Below, in pieces: positions 23,562-33,006 of a stretch of 47,338 bases of DNA. This DNA is from Bacteroidota bacterium. GTDB lineage: Bacteria > Bacteroidota > Bacteroidia > JAIBAJ01. Under the pieces are notes generated by a model. It was not told where the DNA came from. It saw nothing but the letters and a program-made list of their open reading frames with translations, and ran no database searches. The DNA lies in assembly GCA_947475205.1 (NCBI GenBank), contig CANJNG010000010.1, forward strand, positions 1-47,338, read 5' to 3'. How positions within the stretch are numbered: position 1 is the stretch's first letter; every line of letters begins with the position of its first letter. A program made the translations under genes and the position numbers.

Positions 23562-25949
23562 CTATTTCATCACCACTAATTTCTTTGCTCCAAAATTAGT
23601 TCCAGAATTGTCCAGCACATTCACGGTATATACCCCGCTTTCCAAATCGGCCAGCGAAATGTTTTGCAAAGTATTCCCTTTCAAAACCAATCTTCCCGAT
23701 AAATCTGAAATGCGGACTTCGTAGGTTGCAGCAGCATAAAATTCGCTTGAATAGAGGCTAAATGATTCCTGAGCGGGATTAGGTACCACTACGAATTCCG
23801 GTTTTTCGGGGCTTTCATTAATCCCAATGGGTGTGGTGAAAGGCTCACCAAAGCAGGGTCGCATCATCCAGGAGCCAGGCAATTGGCTTTGATACCAGCC
23901 TGCTCCATCCTGAATATTGTAAAACATATTTTCGTTGGAATTATTATTTCTATCGAAACCAAGACCAAGCACTTGAGCTGTTTGTTGCTTAATGCCTATA
24001 AACAAATGACCAACACTATCGGTTGACATAACATTGGTATATGGGGAAATATAATTTACGGGTTTAAGAAAATAGTACGCAAAATCGTTGATTCTGGAAT
24101 AGAAATGCGTAGTGCCAAATTTCACCTTTAGAGAATCCTCTTCATAAAGAAGAGTTTCTGGTCTGTCGCTTCCCGAATAAACTTGCAGGGTAAACATATA
24201 AGGGCTATCATCAGTAAAGAAATTGATGGTTTGCGGGTCGAAATACATTGCCACAGCTTGCAAGGTGTCAGGTTTATAAATCTTATACCGCATGGATATT
24301 TGCCCGTCAAGCACATTCAATCCATAACCGTTTTCGGCAGTGCCGTCATCGTAGGCGTAGTAGTTGTAGAAGTTATGAGCAGTTCGAACAGTATCGTTTT
24401 CATAGTTTAAGTCATTAAAAACTGAGTCAATTATAAGTGTTAGATTAAATTGTCCAGTATCTTCCAAATCGCTTCCAGCAGGAAATTCTGTATTCATTCC
24501 ATAAATTAGAAATGTTTCATTGGTAGTGGCGTCTTTACAATCAACCCCCACTTGGCAATAGTTGGATGGTTTAACATTTGAACTTGACCCTATAGTAGTG
24601 TTAAACACTGTTTCTACTTGGCTAGTGTTATCCCGTTGGCTCAATTGAGCTAAAATTCGTGTATTAGCCTGAACATCTCTTAGGTTATGGATATAGGGAT
24701 TAAGGTTTTCATGCAACATATCAAATCCTAAATTCTTTCTATAAGAGTAATGCGTATAGGGAATATTCTGATATTCCTTCAACAAGGATTTATGAGGGTA
24801 AACAAAAGCTCGGTCGATATATGCAGAATCCCCCGCTGACCTATTCTTATCCAATCTCACAAAATCCAGATGCCATTGGTCAACCGCCCCGGTGAGGGTT
24901 GCATAATTAAGAAACCTGAACTGAAATCCTTTATAGTAATAGGCAGTATCCACCTTGAAAGAAACATACTTAAAACGATATTCCTCTGAAGTGGCATTAT
25001 CCTGTCCCAAACCGAAACCTTCGGAATACCAAACTGTTTTCCATGTATCGGTTAAGGTATCGGCATCGTTTATTTTAAACTGTAACAAAAGGCTATCTAT
25101 ATTTTGAGGCACGTTCCCCCCCCGTCCCTGCGGTTGGAAATAGAAACTGAAATATACAGTGCTGTCTGTTTCTTCTAGAGCACTCATATCAATGGGTAAA
25201 GAGGTTAAGTAATCGGCAATGCCGTGAGGCAAATAATTAGGCACAACACTCCAGTCATACGGCACACCATGACTGTCGGCACCATCGAAGGTAGCTACTC
25301 CCACTGTTGGGGGCTGAATGGGATAATGCGAATTTAGGTAAACATTATTGTCAGTCCAAAGTGGGTTACCTGTTTCATAGCATTTAATCACTCTTTTAAA
25401 CTCATTGACAAGTATTACGGTGTCGAGATAAGTATAAAGTTGTTTTGATACAATAGCCAGTGATGTATCAAAATAAACACTGTCGATTTGACTATAGGTT
25501 GGATAATATTTTACCGTATCGATAGGGGTTTCCGGGTGAGCGTATACAAAAAAGTAAACAGTTTTGAATGGAAGGGTGTCGGTTGTTTCTGTCCAAACTG
25601 TGCTTGTGGCAGTTTGTGTTAGAATGGTTCTTATCGAAGGTTCAAGTCTTCCAGTAAAGATTGTATCAGGAATAAGACCGACTTTAAATTTCACATACTC
25701 TATCCAAGGAAGACAATTAGTATGAGAGCCATTATTAATTTTATTAGTAGAAAAGTCATCAATAAAGGGCAGGGAAACAGGGTGATAAATGAAATAATAA
25801 ACAGTATCATTAACCGCTTTGGCACCCATCTCTTGCTTTTGCAATAAACTATTTTGATACTGCACCTGATTTATATGCAGCCCGGTAAGCACCTCCTGAG
25901 CGTTATTAACAAAGGGCAATAGCAGGAGGAATAAAAGAATTCTATACAT
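23562..25949 (-). CDS. Secreted T9SS client with type A C-terminal sorting domain
   Basis: 795 residues. A signal peptide (MYRILLFLLLLPFVNNAQ) is followed by a large, beta-rich ectodomain with no family that I can name; DYLTSLPIDMSAL, YFSFYFQPQGRGG and WHLDFVRLDKN resemble the jelly-roll segments of large Bacteroidota surface proteins. The last 75 residues form a type A Por-secretion tail: FVVVPNPAQESFSLYS, YEVRISDLSGRLVLKG, LESGVYTVNVLD and the final KKLVVMK. It is therefore expected outside the cell, perhaps attached through lipopolysaccharide. A TACTTTTG promoter element lies 29 nt before the start. Role unknown. Confidence 0.88.
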   Translation of the reverse strand: MYRILLFLLLLPFVNNAQEVLTGLHINQVQYQNSLLQKQEMGAKAVNDTVYYFIYHPVSLPFIDDFSTNKINNGSHTNCLPWIEYVKFKVGLIPDTIFTGRLEPSIRTILTQTATSTVWTETTDTLPFKTVYFFVYAHPETPIDTVKYYPTYSQIDSVYFDTSLAIVSKQLYTYLDTVILVNEFKRVIKCYETGNPLWTDNNVYLNSHYPIQPPTVGVATFDGADSHGVPYDWSVVPNYLPHGIADYLTSLPIDMSALEETDSTVYFSFYFQPQGRGGNVPQNIDSLLLQFKINDADTLTDTWKTVWYSEGFGLGQDNATSEEYRFKYVSFKVDTAYYYKGFQFRFLNYATLTGAVDQWHLDFVRLDKNRSAGDSAYIDRAFVYPHKSLLKEYQNIPYTHYSYRKNLGFDMLHENLNPYIHNLRDVQANTRILAQLSQRDNTSQVETVFNTTIGSSSNVKPSNYCQVGVDCKDATTNETFLIYGMNTEFPAGSDLEDTGQFNLTLIIDSVFNDLNYENDTVRTAHNFYNYYAYDDGTAENGYGLNVLDGQISMRYKIYKPDTLQAVAMYFDPQTINFFTDDSPYMFTLQVYSGSDRPETLLYEEDSLKVKFGTTHFYSRINDFAYYFLKPVNYISPYTNVMSTDSVGHLFIGIKQQTAQVLGLGFDRNNNSNENMFYNIQDGAGWYQSQLPGSWMMRPCFGEPFTTPIGINESPEKPEFVVVPNPAQESFSLYSSEFYAAATYEVRISDLSGRLVLKGNTLQNISLADLESGVYTVNVLDNSGTNFGAKKLVVMK

Positions 25950-25977
25950 TTCTTAATATCAATTAATTCAAGGATGG

Positions 25978-25985
25978 CAAAAGTA
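25978..25985 (-). promoter_or_regulatory. Promoter -7 element of the T9SS client-kdsB unit
   Basis: TACTTTTG on the minus strand is a perfect TAnnTTTG match, 29 nt upstream of the ATG at 25949. A -33 TTG at the canonical distance is not obvious. Confidence 0.5.
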
Positions 25986-26233
25986 AGATTTATTTGGCCT
26001 CGACTGAAATGCAGTTCCCGATGAATGCTATAGGATTAACGCGAGCGGATTTGAATGTTTATAGAAAAATGTAATTGTATTGTTCGTCGCCTCATTCTGG
26101 AGCTAAATCAGAATATCCACATCACATAAATACAAACATCCTTTAATCAAATTCTGTCTTCAACAGAAAAACTCAGTAATTTTACAATCAATAAAAGCAA
26201 CCTTAGCCCACTCAAACTTCAAATTACAGTTCA

Positions 26234-27391
26234 ATGCCATTCTATCACACCCTTGGTCAAATTCCCGCCAAACGCCACACCCAATTTCGGCAGGCCGATG
26301 GCGGCTTGTATTACGAACAGCTTTTCGGCACCGAGGGGTTTAGCGGAATGTCGTCGTTGCTATATCATACCCACAGGCCAACCATCGTAAAATCAATTGG
26401 CGAAACGCTTGATGTAAGCCCCGAAATTGCGGTAAACAAAAACCTGAAAGCCTATCGATTTTTGGGATATAATGCCAAACCCGTTGCTGATTTTTTGAAA
26501 AGCAGAACTCCGCTTATGCTCAACAATGATGTAGCGTTTGGAGTGGCCGCTCCGCAGCAATCAATGACAGATTATTTCTACAAAAATGCCGATGCCGATG
26601 AAATGCTATTTATTCACGAAGGCAGCGGCACACTCAAAACCCTCGTTGGAAACATTGACTTTGAATATGGCGATTACCTCATTATTCCCCGTGGAATGAT
26701 ATATCAAATTCAGTTTAATACAGACAATAACCGCCTCCTTTACCTCGAAAGCTATAGCCCGATATACACACCCAAACGTTATCGCAACCACTTTGGCCAA
26801 CTGCTGGAGCATTCGCCCTATTGCGAACGCGATTTCAAATTGCCCAAAAACTTAGAAACTCACAACGAAAAGGGCGATTTTCTGATAAAGATTAAAAAGC
26901 AAAACCAGCTTCACCATTACGTTTATGGCACCCATCCGTTTGATGTAGTGGGATGGGATGGCTACAATTTTCCATACGGATTCTCGATTCACAACTTTGA
27001 ACCCATCACCGGACGGGTGCATCAGCCGCCGCCGGTGCATCAAACCTTCGAAGCTCACAATTTCGTGGTGTGTTCCTTCGTTCCACGGCTTTACGATTAT
27101 CATCCATTAGCAATTCCTGCTCCATATAATCACAGCAATATTGATAGCGATGAGGTGCTTTATTATGTGGACGGCGACTTTATGAGCCGAAACAATATTA
27201 AGCGTGGTGATTTTACCCTTCATCCCGGCGGAATCCCGCACGGTCCGCAACCGGGAGCTACTGAACGCAGCATCGGCAAAACCGAAACGCATGAATTAGC
27301 CGTAATGATTGATACTTTCCGCCCACTAATGCTTACCAAGCAAGCCTTGGGATTAGACGATGGCGAATACTATAAAAGCTGGATGGAGTAG
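26234..27391 (+). CDS. hmgA: Homogentisate 1,2-dioxygenase
   Basis: 385 residues, the length of the Bacteroidota/proteobacterial short form. The start MPFYHTLGQIPAKRHTQFR and FGTEGFSGMSSLLYH are characteristic. In the C-terminal cupin half EVLYYVDGDFMSRN, FTLHPGGIPHGPQPG and THELAVMIDTFRPL supply the Fe(II)-binding histidines and glutamate. The enzyme opens the ring of homogentisate to maleylacetoacetate in tyrosine and phenylalanine catabolism. Other genes of that pathway (hpd, fahA) are not in the window. The gene meets the TonB_C-like gene tail to tail with only 4 nt between the stop codons. Confidence 0.95.
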   Translation: MPFYHTLGQIPAKRHTQFRQADGGLYYEQLFGTEGFSGMSSLLYHTHRPTIVKSIGETLDVSPEIAVNKNLKAYRFLGYNAKPVADFLKSRTPLMLNNDVAFGVAAPQQSMTDYFYKNADADEMLFIHEGSGTLKTLVGNIDFEYGDYLIIPRGMIYQIQFNTDNNRLLYLESYSPIYTPKRYRNHFGQLLEHSPYCERDFKLPKNLETHNEKGDFLIKIKKQNQLHHYVYGTHPFDVVGWDGYNFPYGFSIHNFEPITGRVHQPPPVHQTFEAHNFVVCSFVPRLYDYHPLAIPAPYNHSNIDSDEVLYYVDGDFMSRNNIKRGDFTLHPGGIPHGPQPGATERSIGKTETHELAVMIDTFRPLMLTKQALGLDDGEYYKSWME

Positions 27392-27395
27392 TCCT

Positions 27396-27926
27396 CTAAA
27401 ACGTTATTTTCACAAACCCACTTGTTTGGATTGGAGCCGTAGGTACATTGTCAAACTTAATGCTTTCAGCTCCTTGCTTTGCTTTAGTATAAAGATAGCT
27501 GCTAGTCGTAGTCGAACCTGCCGCACCGGGTTCAGCCTTTAACACATTTCCGTATTTATCAATACTGATAGCCACTACCACGACTCCCGTTTCCTGAGTA
27601 CCGTTAATAATTTTAGGCGGTGTTTTAATGGTTCTTCCGGCCATAACGTACTTTACGGTGAAAGTTCCGGCCTGAACTGTTTTTTCCTCAGCATTTCCAG
27701 CAGCGGTATTAGCCGAACTTGCCGACACTGCCTCATCTAAATTTATGCTTTTTATAGTGCTGAGTGGCCAACTGTTGATAGTACCGTTAATCATAAACTT
27801 GGCTTCATCGTTTACCACCGAAACCAATTTCCCGCTTTTCACCTCTCCCGATTTTAAGGTAACTGAATGTTGGGCAAAAATGGATAGCGGTAAAGCAAAG
27901 GCAGCAATCAGGGTTAGCTTTTTCAT
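27396..27926 (-). CDS. Secreted protein with a TonB_C-like domain
   Basis: 176 residues with a signal peptide (MKKLTLIAAFALPLSIFAQ). The N-terminal part, about 20-60, is a small beta domain (HSVTLKSGEVKSGKLVSV, INSWPLSTIKSINL); the C-terminal part, about 85-176, reads like the C-terminal domain of Bacteroidota TonB-like proteins: GVVVVAISIDKYGNVLKAEPGA, STTTSSYLYTKAKQGAESIKF. True TonB proteins have an uncleaved N-terminal anchor and a Pro-rich spacer; here there is neither, so this is a periplasmic or outer-membrane-associated relative rather than an energy transducer. No TonB-dependent receptor gene is close by. Transcription probably begins after the terminator at 28039-28072. Confidence 0.75.
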   Translation of the reverse strand: MKKLTLIAAFALPLSIFAQHSVTLKSGEVKSGKLVSVVNDEAKFMINGTINSWPLSTIKSINLDEAVSASSANTAAGNAEEKTVQAGTFTVKYVMAGRTIKTPPKIINGTQETGVVVVAISIDKYGNVLKAEPGAAGSTTTSSYLYTKAKQGAESIKFDNVPTAPIQTSGFVKITF

Positions 27927-28038
27927 TAAAATAGAATTTTGTACAAAGGTATTTTAGCTTCCGGACTTGAATTTGTGCGGGTAGAAAAAGTTTTAAGCAA
28001 TGGGCGTTTGAAAGAATAGTTTACCATTCACAAAACAA

Positions 28039-28072
28039 AAAAGGCACTGCATTTCGAAATGCAGTGCCTTTT
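28039..28072 (-). terminator. Rho-independent terminator of the type A T9SS client
   Basis: GGCACTGCATTT and AAATGCAGTGCC form a perfect palindrome around a central CG, followed on the minus strand by a run of six T and then GTTTTG. It lies 20 nt after the stop of the gene at 28092-29144 and insulates the next minus-strand gene. Confidence 0.9.
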
Positions 28073-28091
28073 ATTTAAGAGAATTCAATTA

Positions 28092-29144
28092 TTAATGAGC
28101 CACACTAAAGCGTTGCGATAGTTTACCGTTTCCTCCGGTGTTTAAGTTCAATAGGTAATTTCCATTAGCTAAATTTTGGGTGTCGATGTTTAGGCTGTGG
28201 CTGCCTTTTATACGAAACCCTGCAGGTGATGAAGCAACTACCTTACCCGCAACATCTATAATCTGGTAAGACGTTTGCGTAGAGGTATGAAGTGCGAAAT
28301 CTACGGTGACATGGTCGTTAGCAGGATTTGGGAAGATGGATAGCCCGGCAGCAGCATCCAATTCATTAATTCCAACCTGAGCAGAAATGTATCCGTTCCC
28401 AATTACTTTAATATCATCAATAGAAAGCAAATTGTCCCAAAGGCTGTTATGCAAAAAGGCGATGTAAATATCTTTATCAACGTATTGTCCAAGTGAAAGC
28501 TCAAACGGACGAAGCACTCCGGCAAATCGTGCCGAATCGCCTTGATACTCTATATACGTTCCATCTTCACCATGAATAAACCCAGTATCCGAAAGGACAT
28601 AACTTGAAAAAGAGCTATCTGAAATTATATCTGGAACACTAATAAATTCTCCGGCTTTGAAAATAGTGTCTAAAAACTGGTCGGTATGCTCATTGGTATT
28701 GGTGGATACTACTACGGTATAACCATCCAAATATTTAGGAGTTTGAAAAGGTGCTGACTTCCATTGGAGCTTTACTGTAGAGTCGTTAATATGAATGGAT
28801 GGAAGAATTAAATAATTTGCTGTTCGTAAATTTTCGTCAGATAGCCACGAGCTTGATCCTAAAACAAAATTTGTGTCTCCATTTTGGAGAGCAGTGTCAG
28901 CGTATGCAAAACCTGTAGTTAGAAACCAAGCTGTAGGCAAAGAGTTTCCACTTCCATCGCTGCCTCCATCTCCATCTATTATATAAAAGGTAGTATCTAA
29001 CAGTTCTCCTGGAGCCACTCCACCTGTTAGAATTGTGTTAGTGTTATTCGAGTCTCCTTGGAAATTTTCCCAAAGAATAACATTTTGTGAATTTGCATTA
29101 TGGCCGCAAGCCACAATAAAGGCAGAAAGTAAAAGTTTTTTCAT
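28092..29144 (-). CDS. T9SS client with cleaved-adhesin/choice-of-anchor J-like domain and type A sorting tail
   Basis: 350 residues. Signal peptide ends at HNANSQ. The main domain (about 20-245) starts VILWENFQGDSNN and has IIDGDGGSDGSGNSLPTAW, SWLSDENLRTANYLILPSI and VKLQWKSAPFQ, the plan of cleaved-adhesin/choice-of-anchor J jelly-roll domains. It ends with IYIAFLHNSLWDNLLSIDDIKVIG. A type A sorting domain closes the protein: GLSIFPNPANDHVTVDF, YQIIDVAGKVVASSP, NLANGNYLLNLN. The protein should reach the cell surface by T9SS and might bind polysaccharide or protein ligands. Promoter and terminator are both identifiable, so it is a single-gene unit. Confidence 0.88.
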   Translation of the reverse strand: MKKLLLSAFIVACGHNANSQNVILWENFQGDSNNTNTILTGGVAPGELLDTTFYIIDGDGGSDGSGNSLPTAWFLTTGFAYADTALQNGDTNFVLGSSSWLSDENLRTANYLILPSIHINDSTVKLQWKSAPFQTPKYLDGYTVVVSTNTNEHTDQFLDTIFKAGEFISVPDIISDSSFSSYVLSDTGFIHGEDGTYIEYQGDSARFAGVLRPFELSLGQYVDKDIYIAFLHNSLWDNLLSIDDIKVIGNGYISAQVGINELDAAAGLSIFPNPANDHVTVDFALHTSTQTSYQIIDVAGKVVASSPAGFRIKGSHSLNIDTQNLANGNYLLNLNTGGNGKLSQRFSVAH

Positions 29145-29161
29145 TAATTAATTTTAGGTTG

Positions 29162-29189
29162 CAAATTTAAATAACCCTAAGCATTTCAA
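29162..29189 (-). promoter_or_regulatory. Promoter of the choice-of-anchor J T9SS client
   Basis: On the minus strand TTG (29189-29187), a 17-nt spacer, and TAAATTTG (29169-29162) match both Bacteroidota promoter elements; the ATG at 29144 is 17 nt downstream of the -7 box. Confidence 0.6.
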
Positions 29190-29209
29190 CTAAGGTTTAT
29201 TTTGCAATT

Positions 29210-31249
29210 TTGCATATCGCATTATCATTTAAAAATATCGCCAAATCCTTATGGAATCGCCATGATTTTGTAGTTCGGATTGCTTTGTTTGGGATTGCGA
29301 TTTTAACCATTGTGTGGCTATTGCCCAAGGAGGCGAAGTTTGCTTTTGAATATGAAAAAGGTAAGCCTTGGCTACACGAAAACCTCATTGCCCCTTTTGA
29401 TTTTCCAATCCGCAAACCCATACAGGATGTAGATGCTGAGAAGCTCACAATTGTTAAAGCCAAGCACTATTATTTTCGGTACGATGCGGCAGTGGCCGAT
29501 AAGCAATTGGAAAAGTTCAGACAGGAATCGAATGGATTAGGGAGCAAGGCCGCTATTGATGCTTCAGCCCGAGCTCTAGAAAAGGCCTTTAGTGATGGAA
29601 TAGTTTTGTTGGACGAAAGCGTTTATTCGCTCAAGCCCGACAAGGAAATTTATTTACTAAAGGGCAGGGAAGCAAGTCCCATTTTGTTTGGTGAATTACT
29701 TACTCCGCAGCAGGCTTACGACCAAATTCTGCATCAAACAGGTCATTTGCCCAATGCCTTGCAGGAACTTTTGATTGACTGCATTATTCACAATGTGTTT
29801 TTCGACCCCACCACCACCGAGAAGGTGCTGAAGGAAGATATGACCGAGCTTTCGCCATTTAAAGGCAAGGTGGCCGCCGGAATCAGAATTGTTTCTCGGG
29901 GTGATGTGGTGGATGACGAAACATTTGAAATAGTGGAATCGCTGAAATCAGAGATTCTTTTACAACAGGGAAGCAATGAAGGGAAACTGTGGCCAGTGAT
30001 TGGATTAGTGCTGCTGGTGTCTATGGCGATGCTGATTTTATACCTCTTTCTGGCTTTGTTTAGAAAAGATATTTTGGCCGATAATGTTAAAGTCCTTTTC
30101 ATTCTTTTTCAGATTTTGCTGATGTTGGTCTTGTCTAAAATTGCCATCAAGGTGGACGGAATAAACCTTTATGTAGTGCCGTTTTGTTTGCTGCCCATGA
30201 TAATCCGCACCTTTTTCGATACTCGATTAGCATTATTCACACACTTGGTTACTTGTTTGGTTGGGGCTTTCCTTGCTCCCAATGGTTTTGAGTTTCTCTT
30301 TTTGCAAATTATTGCAGGTATTGTGGCCATTTTCAGCATAGCCAAACTCCAAAACCGCTCACAGTTTTTCTTTTCCACCTTGGTGATTTTCTTGGCCTAT
30401 CTGGCTATTTATATCGGCCTTACCTTAATTCGGCACGGAGGATTCCGAGAGATAGAAACGTCAAGTATTTATTGGTTTGCCCTTAGCGTTACGTTCACAC
30501 TTTTCGCTTATCCCATCATTTATTTGTATGAGAAAATATTTGGGCTGCTATCGGATGTAAGCCTGCTCGAACTATCGGACATTAACGGAAAACTGCTCCG
30601 GGAATTGGCAGCAAAAGCTCCCGGCACTTTTCAGCATTCGATGCAGGTAGCTAATTTGGCCGAAAGTGCCATTTCGCAAATTGGTGGTAATCCACTACTG
30701 GTGCGTGCCGGAGCTTTGTATCACGACATTGGCAAAATCGAAAATCCGCAATACTTTATCGAGAATCAGGCATCGGGCTATAATCCTCACGATGAATTGA
30801 GTTTTGAAGAAAGTGCAGCCATCATTATACATCACGTTAAGTATGGTGTGGAATTGGCTAAGAAAAACAACCTTCCCGATGAAATTACCGACTTTATTCG
30901 TACCCACCATGGCAACTCGGTGGTGCAGTATTTCTACCACCACTATTTGAAAGATTTCCCAATGGGAACATTAGATAAAAACCATTTTTCGTATCCCGGG
31001 CCTAAACCTTTCTCGAAGGAAACAGCAGTGCTGATGATGGCCGATGGCGTTGAAGCATCGTCTCGCAGTTTGCGAACCTATTCAGCCGAAACTATCGATC
31101 AGTTAGTTGATAAAATCATCGACAACCAGATTGAACAAAATCAATTTTCCAACGCCGATATCACCTTCAAGAACATCAACCAAATTAAGAAAATCTTTAA
31201 AAAGAAACTTCAAAACATCTACCATATCCGGGTAGAGTATCCGGTTTAG
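29210..31249 (+). CDS. pgpH: PgpH-like 7TM-HD phosphodiesterase
   Basis: 679 residues from a TTG start; no in-frame ATG is available at the N-terminus. One membrane helix near residues 20-40 is followed by an extracytoplasmic 7TMR-HDED domain to about 260, a block of seven helices (about 263-455), and a cytoplasmic HD domain. HSMQVANLAESA, LYHDIGKIENPQYF (HD pair near residue 503), AAIIIHHVKYG and FIRTHHGNSVVQYFYHHYL give the metal-binding histidines and aspartates. Proteins with this plan hydrolyse cyclic di-AMP. The gene stands 69 nt ahead of the gldA-like gene on the same strand. Confidence 0.93.
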   Translation: MHIALSFKNIAKSLWNRHDFVVRIALFGIAILTIVWLLPKEAKFAFEYEKGKPWLHENLIAPFDFPIRKPIQDVDAEKLTIVKAKHYYFRYDAAVADKQLEKFRQESNGLGSKAAIDASARALEKAFSDGIVLLDESVYSLKPDKEIYLLKGREASPILFGELLTPQQAYDQILHQTGHLPNALQELLIDCIIHNVFFDPTTTEKVLKEDMTELSPFKGKVAAGIRIVSRGDVVDDETFEIVESLKSEILLQQGSNEGKLWPVIGLVLLVSMAMLILYLFLALFRKDILADNVKVLFILFQILLMLVLSKIAIKVDGINLYVVPFCLLPMIIRTFFDTRLALFTHLVTCLVGAFLAPNGFEFLFLQIIAGIVAIFSIAKLQNRSQFFFSTLVIFLAYLAIYIGLTLIRHGGFREIETSSIYWFALSVTFTLFAYPIIYLYEKIFGLLSDVSLLELSDINGKLLRELAAKAPGTFQHSMQVANLAESAISQIGGNPLLVRAGALYHDIGKIENPQYFIENQASGYNPHDELSFEESAAIIIHHVKYGVELAKKNNLPDEITDFIRTHHGNSVVQYFYHHYLKDFPMGTLDKNHFSYPGPKPFSKETAVLMMADGVEASSRSLRTYSAETIDQLVDKIIDNQIEQNQFSNADITFKNINQIKKIFKKKLQNIYHIRVEYPV

Positions 31250-31285
31250 AGAATACGGGCAAATCTACAGTCTGCTCTTTTCTTT

Positions 31286-31293
31286 TACTTTTG
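31286..31293 (+). promoter_or_regulatory. Promoter -7 element of the gldA-like operon
   Basis: TACTTTTG, a perfect TAnnTTTG match, 25 nt before the ATG at 31319. No clear -33 TTG at the expected spacing. Confidence 0.5.
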
Positions 31294-31318
31294 CATCGAA
31301 CAGAAACCCAATCCACTT

Positions 31319-32230
31319 ATGTCCATCCTCGCCCAATCCATTACCAAACTCTATGGCCAGCAAAAAGCCTTAGACGACGTAAGTTTCAACATTCCTTCGG
31401 GTAAGATTGTGGGGTTTCTGGGGCCAAATGGTGCCGGAAAATCCACCATGATGAAGATATTGACCTGCTACATTCCGCAAACAGCAGGTAAAGCAGAAGT
31501 GTGTGGATTTGATGTTGTGGAAAATCCTATTGACGTAAAGCGAAATGTGGGTTATCTGCCCGAACACAATCCACTTTATCTCGAAATGTATGTGAAAGAA
31601 TATCTTTCGTTTTGTGCTGCGATGCATGGGTTGGGCAAGCAGTCCGACAAATTAGTAAAGGAGATGGTGGAGAAAACAGGCTTAGGCCCCGAGCAACATA
31701 AAATCATCGGAGCGTTGTCTAAGGGTTACAGGCAACGGGTGGGTTTGGCTCAGGCAATGATTCACAATCCAAAGGTGCTGATTTTAGATGAACCCACTTC
31801 GGGCCTTGACCCCAATCAGCTAGTGGACATTCGGATACTCATAAAGAACTTAGGTAAAGAAAAAACAGTCTTACTTTCCACCCACATAATGCAGGAAGTA
31901 GAGGCCGTTTGTGACCGAGTTATCATCATTAACAAAGGAAAAATTGTTGCCGATAAATCCATTGGCGATATTCAAAGTACGGTGGGTAACCTTTCTGTTG
32001 TTTGGGCAGAGTTCGACAGGGAGGTTTCGGTAAATTTACTTCGCAGCATTCCCCAAGTGGAGCGGGTAAAAAACACATCGGGCAATATTTGGATTTTGGA
32101 AGGAAGAACCACTGAAGACCTTCGTCCCATAATCTTCAATTTTGCTGTTGATAATGGTTTGGCTGTGCTCACACTTCAAAAGGAAGAGCAAACACTGGAA
32201 GAAACTTTTCAAAAACTAACGAAAGGATAG
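31319..32230 (+). CDS. gldA: GldA-like ABC transporter ATP-binding protein
   Basis: 303 residues. Walker A GPNGAGKST near residue 37, Q-loop region VGYLPEHNPLYLEMYVKEYL, signature LSKGYRQRVGLAQAM, Walker B VLILDEPTSGLDP and switch His in LLSTHIMQEVEAVCDRV are all intact. The PEHNPLYL stretch and the C-terminal tail match the GldA type that, with GldF and GldG, is needed for gliding in Flavobacterium johnsoniae. GldF/GldG are not adjacent here, so the gliding role is inference; it could serve another export ABC. The next gene, mqnA, starts 8 nt after its stop. Confidence 0.85.
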   Translation: MSILAQSITKLYGQQKALDDVSFNIPSGKIVGFLGPNGAGKSTMMKILTCYIPQTAGKAEVCGFDVVENPIDVKRNVGYLPEHNPLYLEMYVKEYLSFCAAMHGLGKQSDKLVKEMVEKTGLGPEQHKIIGALSKGYRQRVGLAQAMIHNPKVLILDEPTSGLDPNQLVDIRILIKNLGKEKTVLLSTHIMQEVEAVCDRVIIINKGKIVADKSIGDIQSTVGNLSVVWAEFDREVSVNLLRSIPQVERVKNTSGNIWILEGRTTEDLRPIIFNFAVDNGLAVLTLQKEEQTLEETFQKLTKG

Positions 32231-32238
32231 CAAGAAAT

Positions 32239-33006
32239 ATGCAGGAAACCTCCGCTCCGGTGTATCGTGTTTCAGCCGTTTCTTACACCAATTCCATTCC
32301 CTTTGTTTATGGCCTTAAAAACAGTCCGGTTTCTAATAAAATTGAACTTTCCTTAGATATACCAAGCCAATGTGCCCAGAAATTAATTGATGGAAAAGCC
32401 GACATTGGATTAGTTCCGGTGGCGGTGATGCCCCAAATTCCGAATGCAAAAATCATTTCCAACTATTGCATCGGTGCTGTGGGGAAAGTAAACACCGTAA
32501 TGTTGCTTAGTCATGTTCCTTTAGAACAAATTAAACAGGTTTGGCTCGATTTTCAAAGCCGGACCAGCGTTGCCTTGGTGAAAGTATTGTTTCGTGAACT
32601 TTGGAAATCAAAACCAGACTTTTTGCAAGCCACTGCGGGGTATGAAGCCCAAATTCAAGGCGACACTGCCGGAGTAGTTATTGGCGACCGATGTTTCGAA
32701 CTAAATAAAAAATTCGCCTATCAATACGACTTGTCCGAAGCCTGGAAGCAGCTTACCGCCCTTCCTTTTGTGTTTGCTTGCTGGGTGGCTAACAAAGAAA
32801 TTGAACCTGATTTTGTGAAGGAATTTAATTTTGCTCTGGAAAAAGGATTAGAAAACAAACAAGCCGCAATTACCGAACTGCTTAATTCTGAAATAGAAAT
32901 GGACATTGCAGAAAACTACCTTAACAATGTAATTTCCTACCCATTTGATAACTTGAAGCAAGAAGCCCTGAATTTGTTTTTAGAGAAACTAAAAGCCAAT
33001 GGGTAA
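32239..33006 (+). CDS. mqnA: Chorismate dehydratase MqnA (futalosine pathway)
   Basis: 255 residues with the periplasmic-binding-protein-like fold of MqnA: RVSAVSYTNSIPFVYGL at the start, LDIPSQCAQKLIDGKADIGLVPVAVMP (here given as LDIPSQCAQKLIDG and KADIGLVPVAVMP), ISNYCIGAVGKVNTVMLLS and AGVVIGDRCFEL. It removes water from chorismate to give 3-(1-carboxyvinyloxy)benzoate, the first step of futalosine-dependent menaquinone synthesis. The presence of mqnA implies that this organism makes menaquinone by the futalosine route rather than by the MenF-D-C-E-B route. Its stop overlaps the next start by 8 nt, so the epimerase is translationally coupled. Confidence 0.9.
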   Translation: MQETSAPVYRVSAVSYTNSIPFVYGLKNSPVSNKIELSLDIPSQCAQKLIDGKADIGLVPVAVMPQIPNAKIISNYCIGAVGKVNTVMLLSHVPLEQIKQVWLDFQSRTSVALVKVLFRELWKSKPDFLQATAGYEAQIQGDTAGVVIGDRCFELNKKFAYQYDLSEAWKQLTALPFVFACWVANKEIEPDFVKEFNFALEKGLENKQAAITELLNSEIEMDIAENYLNNVISYPFDNLKQEALNLFLEKLKANG

